Made by a program: the position numbers and the translations under genes
Notes under the pieces: generated by a model
Database searches by the model: none
Seen by the model: the letters and a program-made list of their open reading frames with translations, nothing else
What the model was told of the DNA's origin: nothing
DNA from: Candidatus Zixiibacteriota bacterium
GTDB lineage: Bacteria; Zixibacteria; MSB-5A5; CAIYYT01
NCBI GenBank assembly: GCA_026397575.1
Contig: JAPLUP010000509.1
Location: forward strand, 1-5,925
DNA length: 5,925 nt
Direction of reading: 5' to 3'
Part shown: positions 1-5,870 of the stretch, one piece after another
Position numbering within the stretch: the stretch's first letter is position 1
How the letters are laid out: every line of letters starts with the position of its first letter

Positions 1-561
1 GGTCTGGGTCTGGCGGTCGTGTATGGAATTGTTAAGGATCATAACGGTTACTATGACGTGCTCTCTGAACTTGGTAGAGGCACGGAATTTCTTCTCTATT
101 TTCCGGCGAGCAACGCAGCAACCGTTGCCACTGCCCCTGTAGACGCTGATCTCGCAGGCACCGGCACCATCTTAGTGGTCGATGACGTGCCGGAACAGCG
201 AGAACTCGCCGAACAGATTTTGGTAAGTCTTGGTTATGAGGTCAGGACGGCAGCGAGTGGTCGTGCAGCACTGGCTTATGTCACCGAGCACCCCGTTGAT
301 CTTCTCGTCCTCGACATGATCATGGAGAAAGGGTTCGATGGCTTAGACACATATCGCGACATTCTCAAGCTCAACCCCAACCAGAAGGCCATTATCGTCA
401 GCGGTTTTGCGGCTACCGATCGAGTGTCAAAAATGCAGGAGCTTGGAGCAGGCGCCTACCTCAAGAAACCCTACACTCGTCAGCAGCTCGCTGACGCAGT
501 TAAGCAGCAAATGCGTTTACCCCAATGTGCTAACGCGGAAGGGGTTGTTGGTTTCAGCTAA
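1..561 (+). CDS. Hybrid sensor histidine kinase, C-terminal part (ATPase end plus receiver domain); 5' truncated
   Basis: The frame is open from the first base, so this is the last 186 residues of a longer protein. It begins inside the ATP-binding domain: the opening GLGLAVVYGIV is the G2 box of HATPase_c kinases, followed by the usual end of that fold (GRGTEFLLYFP, window residues 25-35). A short Ala/Thr/Val linker leads into a complete response-regulator receiver domain: acidic pair D61-D62, probable phospho-acceptor D105 in LLVLDM, switch Ser134 in IIVSGF, and conserved Lys156 before Pro157. A receiver fused behind the kinase core marks a hybrid kinase, which passes phosphate internally and then to a separate partner. 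Sensor and dimerisation domains lie outside the window. It is separated from the peptide locus by over 300 bases, so a regulatory link is only possible, not shown. Confidence 0.95.
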   Translation, partial: GLGLAVVYGIVKDHNGYYDVLSELGRGTEFLLYFPASNAATVATAPVDADLAGTGTILVVDDVPEQRELAEQILVSLGYEVRTAASGRAALAYVTEHPVDLLVLDMIMEKGFDGLDTYRDILKLNPNQKAIIVSGFAATDRVSKMQELGAGAYLKKPYTRQQLADAVKQQMRLPQCANAEGVVGFS

Positions 562-612
562 CATTACTTTTGACGGCAAGCAAATATTCCTTGACATAGC
601 CACAAAAAAACC

Positions 613-640
613 CTACTTTAGCGGCTGATAGTAGTTTGTT
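613..640 (+). terminator. Weak candidate terminator after the kinase gene
   Basis: CTACT at 613-617 can pair with AGTAG at 630-634, followed by TTTGTT and preceded by an A-rich run (603-610). The stem is only five pairs with a 12-base interior that could partly fold, so this is a weak call; no better terminator follows the kinase stop. Confidence 0.22.
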
Positions 641-799
641 CTGACTCGGCGGTCTTTATCGCAAACACATTATGCGGTTCATTTCACTCAGTCATCAGTG
701 GTCTCCGGCGAGGGACCCGCGGCGTAAGTGTTGCATGTGCCGAAACGGTATGTCGTTTTTCATCAAAATAGCACGCATAATTCCAAGCAATGATATTGT

Positions 800-823
800 C
801 GTATCAAAACATTCCTTGATACG
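800..823. repeat. Perfect 8-base inverted repeat, possible operator or leader hairpin
   Basis: CGTATCAA (800-807) and its exact reverse complement TTGATACG (816-823) flank an eight-base spacer (808-815). Arm length and spacing suit a dimeric DNA-binding regulator; it could equally fold as a hairpin if transcribed. It lies about 55 bases before the peptide start codon. Function is inferred from symmetry and position only. Confidence 0.45.
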
Positions 824-862
824 GATGGGTCGCAAGCCCATCAGCATGACCCAAAACCCATC
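824..862 (+). promoter_or_regulatory. Leader with two alternative hairpins next to the ribosome binding site
   Basis: GATGGGT (824-830) can pair with CCCATC at 837-842 (six pairs plus a U-G pair, five-base loop) or with ACCCATC at 856-862 (seven pairs, larger loop). The two targets are copies of CCCATCA, 20 bases apart (837-843 and 857-863). The second copy ends two bases before the Shine-Dalgarno, so the alternative folds could affect access to it. The pairing is seen directly; a regulatory role is inference. Confidence 0.35.
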
Positions 863-864
863 AC

Positions 865-870
865 AGGAGG
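865..870 (+). promoter_or_regulatory. Strong Shine-Dalgarno of the precursor peptide gene
   Basis: AGGAGG, a full consensus, sits seven bases before the ATG at 878. It is the best ribosome binding site in the window and is the main reason to accept such a short reading frame as a real, highly translated gene. Confidence 0.85.
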
Positions 871-877
871 AATCTAA

Positions 878-985
878 ATGATCTATTTGATCGATCCGCA
901 GGAAGCCGGCACAATCAACGGTTGCATCCTGAAGTTCTGCTTTAGAATGGTCCCATTGTACGGCGTTCCGACGGGAACCGTGTAA
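878..985 (+). CDS. Putative RiPP precursor peptide (35 aa) for the downstream radical SAM/SPASM maturases
   Basis: This 35-codon frame starts MIYLIDPQEAGTING and ends in TAA. Support for it being real: a consensus AGGAGG seven bases upstream, an intrinsic terminator nine bases after the stop, and two radical SAM/SPASM genes directly downstream, the usual context of ribosomally made modified peptides. The N-terminal third is mildly acidic (D6, E9) and would be the leader. The C-terminal part is hydrophobic and basic, with C16 and C21 (four residues between), aromatic F20 and F22, then PLYGVP (residues 26-31) and a TGTV tail. There is no double-glycine cleavage site. Cysteines could be thioether donors (sactipeptide or ranthipeptide type); the Leu-Tyr-Gly triplet (27-29) recalls the X-Tyr-Gly site of tyramine-excising spliceases. 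I do not recognise a named family. Precursor identity is inferred from context; the modification is unknown. Confidence 0.75.
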   Translation: MIYLIDPQEAGTINGCILKFCFRMVPLYGVPTGTV

Positions 986-993
986 AAAGCGGT

Positions 994-1020
994 AGGGAGG
1001 ACTTCGGTCCTCCTTTTTTT
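994..1020 (+). terminator. Strong intrinsic terminator between the peptide and the maturases
   Basis: GGAGGAC (996-1002) and GTCCTCC (1007-1013) form a perfect seven-pair GC-rich stem around a TTCG tetraloop closed by C-G, an exceptionally stable loop. Positions 994-995 can extend the stem with the first U residues. A run of seven T follows (1014-1020). Lying right after the peptide stop, it should end most transcripts there and give much more precursor than maturase message, provided some readthrough or a second promoter serves the enzymes. Confidence 0.93.
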
Positions 1021-1048
1021 ATTTTCAGAGTCATTGTTGACCGCGAAC

Positions 1049-1066
1049 CAAGCCAAAACTGGCTTG
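1049..1066. repeat. Seven-base inverted repeat overlapping a candidate -35 box
   Basis: CAAGCCA (1049-1055) and TGGCTTG (1060-1066) are exact reverse complements around AAAC. The right arm overlaps the TTGACA at 1064-1069. This could be a repressor site over a maturase promoter or a small hairpin; nothing further in the sequence distinguishes these. Confidence 0.4.
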
Positions 1067-1092
1067 ACAAATCCCAGCAAATCACGTATTGA
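1064..1092 (+). promoter_or_regulatory. Candidate sigma-70-type promoter for the maturase operon
   Basis: A perfect TTGACA -35 (1064-1069) is followed 17 bases later by TATTGA (1087-1092), a poor -10 with only three of six consensus bases. The -35 match and the position just after a terminator support a promoter; the weak -10 argues for low or activated expression, or against the call. Confidence 0.35.
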
Positions 1093-1257
1093 TTACTATC
1101 GACGCCGGAAATCGGCCTCGATTACTCGGGTATTTGCTGCTGTCCTCTAGTAGACGACAATCCGGTTTGTATATCGATACCGCCCGTTACGGGAGATGAT
1201 CGCCGGAGGCTGGAAGGCAGGAAGAGCCCCGCCTTTGAGAAGAGAGTATCAGACGGC

Positions 1258-2607
1258 ATGAACAGAGTCTCTCGATATAGTCATTTCCAACCTTGGCGTG
1301 ACGGGTACTACATAGCATTCAATTCGCGTACCGGCGCTGTGGCGCTGATGACCGAAGCCAACTATCAAACCTACCTGCGACTTGTCGACAAATTGTCGAA
1401 TGACGGCGTTGTCACGGGTCTAACTCCTCCTGAACTGGAATTGCTCAAGCAGCTTGAGTACGGCCTTTTCATGTATCGCGAGAGTACTGACGAATTGGAA
1501 GCGCTCAAGTTCCAACACGGCATGGTGAGATATGACATGACGAAACTGGGTCTGGTGCTGGCGCCGACGATGGCCTGCAACATGGCGTGCCCATATTGTT
1601 ACGAGAGCAACAAGCGCGGTAAGATGTCTCCCGAGGTGATCAAATCCATTGTCAGTTTCGTTGACAAGCAGGCCAGAAGCTTGGATCAGGTTGATGTCAA
1701 CTGGTACGGCGGTGAACCACTGCTAGCCATGGACGTGATTAGTGAGCTTTCCGAAGCCCTGATACGTCTTGGGAAGGAAAAGCAATTCACCTACACTTCG
1801 TCACTAGTGACCAACGGGTACCTCCTTACCAGGGAAGTTGTCGATCGTCTGGTTGGCTACCATGTGTCGGTATGTCAGGTAACGCTGGACGGTCCCGCGC
1901 GGTTGCACAATCAGAAGCGACCACTCAAGAATGGCAAAGAGAGCTACGACACAATCTTAGAGAATCTCAAGTATGCGGCTACCAAGATGATAGTCTCGAT
2001 CAGAGTCAATGTCGACAAAAGCTTGGAGGCCGCCGCGATTGGCGAGTTGCTTGCGGAACTGAGGCAAGCAAACCTGCAGAGCAAGGTTGCCGTGTATTTC
2101 GCGCAATTGGAGCCGGCGTCTATCTCTTGCGCCGCCATTGCCGAGACATGCTATGACAATGCCGGCTTTTCGGACGTCGAGATTGACTATAGTCGGCTGC
2201 TTCTTGACCAGGGCTTCCGTATCGAGAAACTTCCTCGACCGAGTGCAACGTTCTGCATGGTGCATCGAGTTAATGCGTTTTTGATCGATTCCGAAGGCTT
2301 TCTCTATCGCTGCTGGAATCATGTCGGCGATACGGATAAGTCGATGGGAAATGTCCGTGACAAGATCAACTATCAGCACCCGAATTTCACACGATTGTTC
2401 AGTTTCAGTCCCTTCGAAGACGAAATGTGCAGGGATTGCAGCATCTTACCAATATGTATGGGCGGTTGCCCGGCTCAGCGCACTGATCAAGGTCTTGTTG
2501 GCGAGCAGATGTGCCAGAGCTGGAAGCATAATCTTACGCCGATGCTGGAGATCATTGCCAGATCGCGGCAGCAACAGGTTCAAGTGACACCTAAGGAGCA
2601 AGTATGA
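1258..2607 (+). CDS. Radical SAM/SPASM peptide maturase, long form with N-terminal extension (449 aa)
   Basis: Residues 1-100 form an extension typical of long SPASM maturases and possibly involved in leader-peptide binding. The radical SAM core follows: C107-x3-C111-x2-C114 (CNMACPYC) binds the cluster that cleaves S-adenosylmethionine to a 5'-deoxyadenosyl radical, and GGEP at 151-154 contacts SAM. The C-terminal SPASM domain fits its consensus exactly: C333-x13-G347-x4-C352, then C391-x2-C394-x5-C400-x3-C404 and C419, expected to ligate auxiliary iron-sulfur clusters. Further cysteines are C291 and C298. Family knowledge says such enzymes make thioether or carbon-carbon crosslinks, or other backbone changes, in small peptides; the nearby 35-residue peptide is the likely substrate. 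The start is the first possible one in frame. It lacks a good Shine-Dalgarno, so translation may be weak or coupled. The gene overlaps the next by four bases. The exact reaction cannot be told from sequence. Confidence 0.93.
   Translation: MNRVSRYSHFQPWRDGYYIAFNSRTGAVALMTEANYQTYLRLVDKLSNDGVVTGLTPPELELLKQLEYGLFMYRESTDELEALKFQHGMVRYDMTKLGLVLAPTMACNMACPYCYESNKRGKMSPEVIKSIVSFVDKQARSLDQVDVNWYGGEPLLAMDVISELSEALIRLGKEKQFTYTSSLVTNGYLLTREVVDRLVGYHVSVCQVTLDGPARLHNQKRPLKNGKESYDTILENLKYAATKMIVSIRVNVDKSLEAAAIGELLAELRQANLQSKVAVYFAQLEPASISCAAIAETCYDNAGFSDVEIDYSRLLLDQGFRIEKLPRPSATFCMVHRVNAFLIDSEGFLYRCWNHVGDTDKSMGNVRDKINYQHPNFTRLFSFSPFEDEMCRDCSILPICMGGCPAQRTDQGLVGEQMCQSWKHNLTPMLEIIARSRQQQVQVTPKEQV
2593..2598 (+). 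promoter_or_regulatory. Shine-Dalgarno of the second maturase gene
   Basis: AAGGAG lies inside the end of the first maturase gene, five bases before the ATG at 2604. With the ATGA stop/start overlap it fixes this start and indicates coupled translation of the two enzymes. Confidence 0.75.
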
Positions 2608-3710
2608 CCGAGTTCAAATTCTTCCCGTGGGCGGTGGTCTGGGAGACGACCTTTGCCTGCAATATGCGCTGTCTGCATTGCGGCACTTCGGCAGGCAAGA
2701 AGAGACCGGATGAATTGACGACGGACGAAGCACTGAAGTTGATCGATGAGTTGGCGGAACTCGGTACCGACAATATCACTCTTTCCGGCGGTGAACCGCT
2801 ACTGCGTAATGACTGGTTGACGCTGGCGAAAAGAATCAAAGCGCGGGGAATGAGACCGCTGATGGTAACCAACGGGCTGGCAATCACCGAAAAGATTGTC
2901 GACGACTTTGAGAGTGTTCCGATGGTGACCGTTGGCGTAAGCATCGATGGCATGGAGAAGACACACGATTATATTCGGCAGCGGGAGGGAAGCTTTGTCG
3001 GGGCAGTGGGCGCCATCGGAATGATGTCGAAGCGAAATGCTTTTGGCTACTGTACCGTTACTCAGGTCTCCAACATTAATCTCGAAGAGCTGGATGGTCT
3101 GCGTCAGGCTTTGATCGATGCCGGTTGTCACCTGTGGCGAATCCAGCTTTGTACGTCAACCGGTCGCATGAAGAGCAATCGAGAATTGGTGCTGTCGCTG
3201 GACAACTATCCGAAACTGATCACCAAGATTCTGGAATTTCAAAAGAAAAACGACGAAATTCGCGTTGACGTCGGCGAAAACATCGGTTACTACGGACAGC
3301 TCGGCACGCAGTTGTGGGGGGAATCTCCCTATCTCGGCTGTTACGCCGGCATGCGAATCTTGGGCGTTGAGTCAAACGGCAACATCAAGGGATGCCTGTC
3401 AATGCCCGAGGAGTTTGTCGAAGGGAATATTCGGGAAAAGTCTTTGACAGAGATATGGAACAACCCGGACGGGTTCGCCTACAACCGCAAGTTTACGAAG
3501 GAAACGGCTGCCGGCGCCTGTCATGAATGCAAGTACTTGCCTCTCTGCCGCGGCGGCTGCACGACAACATCGGTTTCTGCCAGCGGTTGTCGGGCGGATA
3601 ACCCGTACTGCATCTATCAACTCGAGCAAGTTCAGGGAATTCCTGCGCCACCGGATCCCGAGGTAGTAACCCAATTGCTGAAGCAATTTCAGGTTCCACC
3701 GACGCAATAG
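2604..3710 (+). CDS. Radical SAM/SPASM peptide maturase, short form (368 aa)
   Basis: The radical SAM motif sits almost at the N-terminus: C19-x3-C23-x2-C26 (CNMRCLHC), continuing into GTSAGKKRPDEL, a segment seen in compact SPASM peptide maturases. GGEP is at 62-65 and VSIDG at 112-116. The SPASM domain matches consensus: C246-x12-G259-x4-C264, then C306-x2-C309-x5-C315-x3-C319, with C329 and C336 as last ligands. The tail is proline-rich. The near absence of sequence before the core leaves no room for its own leader-binding domain, so it may depend on the longer enzyme or bind the peptide directly. The two maturases differ in length and in sequence outside the motifs, so they are not a recent duplication and probably do different steps. 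The gene is translationally coupled to its upstream partner. Relationship to the GDL-type or splicease groups of maturases is suspected from memory of motif style only and not established. Confidence 0.93.
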   Translation: MTEFKFFPWAVVWETTFACNMRCLHCGTSAGKKRPDELTTDEALKLIDELAELGTDNITLSGGEPLLRNDWLTLAKRIKARGMRPLMVTNGLAITEKIVDDFESVPMVTVGVSIDGMEKTHDYIRQREGSFVGAVGAIGMMSKRNAFGYCTVTQVSNINLEELDGLRQALIDAGCHLWRIQLCTSTGRMKSNRELVLSLDNYPKLITKILEFQKKNDEIRVDVGENIGYYGQLGTQLWGESPYLGCYAGMRILGVESNGNIKGCLSMPEEFVEGNIREKSLTEIWNNPDGFAYNRKFTKETAAGACHECKYLPLCRGGCTTTSVSASGCRADNPYCIYQLEQVQGIPAPPDPEVVTQLLKQFQVPPTQ

Positions 3711-3935
3711 CATTTACGCTGTCGGGATGACTTCATTCTCTCGCGTATGCCGTGGCTGGTCGATCCGATTTACAGGGTACTAGTCACGGTCACCAGAAAT
3801 GCTTCGCATCCGTTTCCGCAACGCCGGTTCATCGCCGCCATATCAAACATCTCCTCGTGGAAATCAAACGCCACTTTGCATTTGTGAAAGCGGTTCCGAG
3901 AATGTATCTTACCAAGGGAGACACCGAAAGGGACT
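3711..3935 (+). other. Gap between the second maturase and the exporter
   Basis: About 225 bases with no convincing gene. Short frames exist (3747-3887, 46 codons from ATG; 3752-3961, 69 codons from GTG and overlapping the exporter start) but neither has a ribosome binding site or recognisable motif. No terminator with a T-tract is seen. The gap is long for an operon, and a weak promoter candidate lies at its end. Confidence 0.45.
3882..3910 (+). promoter_or_regulatory. Weak candidate promoter for the exporter gene
   Basis: TTGTGA (3882-3887) and TATCTT (3905-3910) are 17 bases apart, each with four of six consensus matches. Transcription would start around 3917, leaving a leader of roughly 20 bases. 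Chance occurrence is quite possible. Confidence 0.28.
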
Positions 3936-5693
3936 ATGATCTTCGAAACTGGCAAAGCTAAACGGCTCTGGAAATTCCTGCAACCCTACTGGGGGCTTGA
4001 GTTGCTAACCTTCTTGGTGATGGCTTGTTTGGCCGGACTGGCGTTGGCGTTGCCGATTGCAATACAGTATCTCATTGATGGGCTAATTCCTCAACTTGCC
4101 AAGGCCTCTGCCAACGGTATCAATCTCGGACCCGTCGTCGTTTTCGGAGCGGTGCTGGCAGGCATTTACTTGGCGCAAATTGGCTTGTCATGGATACGCG
4201 ACTACCTGGTGGGCTACATCGGCGCCAGAATCATCGCCGACACAAGGTCGGGGTTGTTCTGGCATCTCGAGAGCTTGTCCCTCAAATTCTATCAACGACG
4301 ACAAGTCGGCGAGATCATGTCGCGCCTGCTGAGCGATGTCTCCCGCATCCAGGACTTGTTGACTTCGACTTTACTAATGCTGCTTACCAACGTACTTATG
4401 CTGCTCGCAATACTCATTTACTTGCTCAACGCAAATTGGCAACTGACGCTGATTGCCATCGTTCCCGTGCCTCTGACGATTTGGGTCACCAACAGATTTG
4501 GCAGACGTATGCAGACTGTGTCTCGCAAGATTCAGGAGACGACAGCCGATCTGTCGGCGAAGACACAAGAGGCATTGGTCGGGATCAAGATTATCAAAGC
4601 GTTCGGTAGGGAACGACTGGAGCGGCAAAAAATAGACGGCATTCTGAGTGGATTTACGGGATTGCTGGTCAGATTCAGCGTAGTCCGGTCGCTGTCGGTT
4701 AACGTCGTGACCTTCATTAGTATGATTGGCCCAATCGTGGTGCTGTCGGCGGGAGCGTATTTGGTTGCGTCTGGCATGATGAAGCTCGGAGCGTTGATTG
4801 CATTCTATGTTCTGCTCGCCTACCTCTATTCACCAGTGCAAGGATTGGCGTTTGCCAGAATCGAGATTTCGGTAGCAATGGCGTCCGTCGACCGGGTTTT
4901 CGAGTATCTCGATATTCCAGCGGAAGTATGTGAAGATCCTGAACCGACGGTTATTTCGAGAGCGCGCGGCACAATCGAACTGCGCGAAGTCGCCTTTGGC
5001 TATGATGATAATGCTTTCCGGCTTGACAACTTCAATCTGCAGATTCACGCCAAAGAAACCCTGGCGATCGTGGGACCCTCGGGCTCCGGCAAGACGACGT
5101 TGATCAGTCTGGTCATGCGTTTCTTCGATCCCGAACGAGGCGCAATCACCATTGATGGAGTTGATCTCCGTAAACTGTCGCTGGTGTCATTACGTGACAA
5201 TATCGCGTTGGTCGATCAGGACCCGCTATTGTTCAATGCCTCTATCGCTGACAACATCGCTTATTCCAACCCAGACGCCGACAAAGAACAGATCATTCGC
5301 GCCGCCAAGATCGCCAACATTCATGACTTTATTGCGGGTCTGCCAGACGGATACAACAGTAGGGTTGGCGAGCGCGGAGTAACGATGTCAGGTGGCGAAA
5401 GGCAGCGAATCTGTCTGGCGCGCGCTATCCTCAAGGATCCACCGATCCTGATTCTCGACGAGGCGACGAGCGCACTCGATTCTATCTCCGAGCAACTGAT
5501 ACAGGATGCGCTCGATAAAATCCTCGCTGACAAGACCGCAATCATAATCGCTCATCGACTCTCAACAGTGCAGCGCGCCGACCGCATCATCACCCTCAAA
5601 GACGGCAAGATTGTGGATCAGGGGACGCACCAGGAATTGCTGGAGAAATCGTCGCTGTATCAGGAACTGGCTCAAAAGCAATTGAAGCCGTAG
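3936..5693 (+). CDS. ABC exporter, fused membrane and ATPase domains (MsbA/ABCB type, 585 aa)
   Basis: A half-transporter of usual length (about 580-600 residues) that should work as a homodimer in the inner membrane, coupling ATP hydrolysis to outward transport. Hydrophobic segments at about 21-43, 68-88, 142-163, 168-185, 255-278 and 283-303 form the six-helix membrane domain. The ATPase half is intact: Walker A GPSGSGKT (380-387), Q-loop Q428, signature MSGGERQ (484-490), Walker B ILILDEA (504-510) with catalytic E509, D-loop SALD (512-515) and switch H540. There is no N-terminal C39 peptidase, so it cannot itself remove a leader peptide. By position it probably exports the modified peptide, but MsbA-like proteins also move lipids and drugs, so the cargo is inferred. 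ATG 3936 is the first ATG after an in-frame stop at 3885-3887; the ribosome site is poor (AAAGGGA, two bases away). Confidence 0.95.
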   Translation: MIFETGKAKRLWKFLQPYWGLELLTFLVMACLAGLALALPIAIQYLIDGLIPQLAKASANGINLGPVVVFGAVLAGIYLAQIGLSWIRDYLVGYIGARIIADTRSGLFWHLESLSLKFYQRRQVGEIMSRLLSDVSRIQDLLTSTLLMLLTNVLMLLAILIYLLNANWQLTLIAIVPVPLTIWVTNRFGRRMQTVSRKIQETTADLSAKTQEALVGIKIIKAFGRERLERQKIDGILSGFTGLLVRFSVVRSLSVNVVTFISMIGPIVVLSAGAYLVASGMMKLGALIAFYVLLAYLYSPVQGLAFARIEISVAMASVDRVFEYLDIPAEVCEDPEPTVISRARGTIELREVAFGYDDNAFRLDNFNLQIHAKETLAIVGPSGSGKTTLISLVMRFFDPERGAITIDGVDLRKLSLVSLRDNIALVDQDPLLFNASIADNIAYSNPDADKEQIIRAAKIANIHDFIAGLPDGYNSRVGERGVTMSGGERQRICLARAILKDPPILILDEATSALDSISEQLIQDALDKILADKTAIIIAHRLSTVQRADRIITLKDGKIVDQGTHQELLEKSSLYQELAQKQLKP

Positions 5694-5706
5694 AGGAGCA
5701 TTTGGG

Positions 5707-5722
5707 GGCAGCGATCTCTGCC
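5707..5722 (+). repeat. Small inverted repeat after the exporter gene
   Basis: GGCAG (5707-5711) and CTGCC (5718-5722) can form a five-pair hairpin with a six-base loop 13 bases after the exporter stop. No T-tract follows, so it is not called an intrinsic terminator. Confidence 0.3.
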
Positions 5723-5799
5723 GAAACCCGACGGACATTTGGGAACCTGATGCCGTTCTGAATGTATACTTGGAATTGATAGTGGACTGTACAAACGAT

Positions 5800-5829
5800 T
5801 TGACATTGTCATGCGGTTTTGATTAGACT
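5800..5829 (+). promoter_or_regulatory. Candidate sigma-70-type promoter for the right-edge ABC gene
   Basis: Perfect TTGACA (5800-5805), an 18-base spacer, then TAGACT (5824-5829), four of six -10 matches. It lies about 40 bases before the next start codon, consistent with a separate transcription unit from the exporter. Confidence 0.5.
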
Positions 5830-5870
5830 CACAATCAAACTACGAGATAGAAAATGGAGATGGGACAAAG

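Larger units (their letters stand above)
562..877. other. Non-coding interval upstream of the small peptide gene
   Basis: About 315 bases without a convincing gene. A 69-codon frame (672-881) runs through it and ends in an ATGA overlap with the peptide gene, but it has no Shine-Dalgarno and no recognisable domain. The last 80 bases carry two adjacent inverted repeats (800-823 and 824-842), a repeated CCCATCA and a strong ribosome binding site. A CATAAT hexamer at 776-781 could be a -10 box, but no acceptable -35 lies 16-18 bases upstream, so no promoter is called. Confidence 0.6.
986..1257 (+). other. Intergenic leader between peptide and first maturase
   Basis: Apart from the terminator, inverted repeat and candidate promoter listed separately, this stretch holds small inverted repeats that could fold in a leader (GCCG/CGGC at 1104-1107 and 1113-1116; CCCG/CGGG at 1183-1186 and 1190-1193) and a 21-codon frame (1196-1261) whose TGA overlaps the maturase ATG as ATGA. 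That frame has GGGAG directly against its ATG, too close for a good Shine-Dalgarno. I see no second precursor with a convincing ribosome site. Confidence 0.45.

Noticed and set aside
672..881. 69-codon + strand frame ending in ATGA overlap with the peptide gene
   Set aside because: No ribosome binding site at its ATG, no recognisable domain, and it runs through the inverted repeats; the overlap is explained by chance TGA in ATGA.
883..1080. 65-codon - strand frame opposite the precursor
   Set aside because: It crosses the strong + strand terminator hairpin and lies antisense to the better supported peptide gene.
1957..2379. 140-codon - strand frame inside the first maturase
   Set aside because: Shadow of a gene whose motifs are complete on the + strand; no independent support.
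3747..3887. 46-codon ATG frame as a possible second precursor
   Set aside because: No ribosome site, no cysteines, no leader-like pattern or YG motif shared with the 35-residue peptide.
3752..3961. 69-codon GTG-start frame before the exporter
   Set aside because: No Shine-Dalgarno, no motif, and it overlaps the exporter start in another phase.
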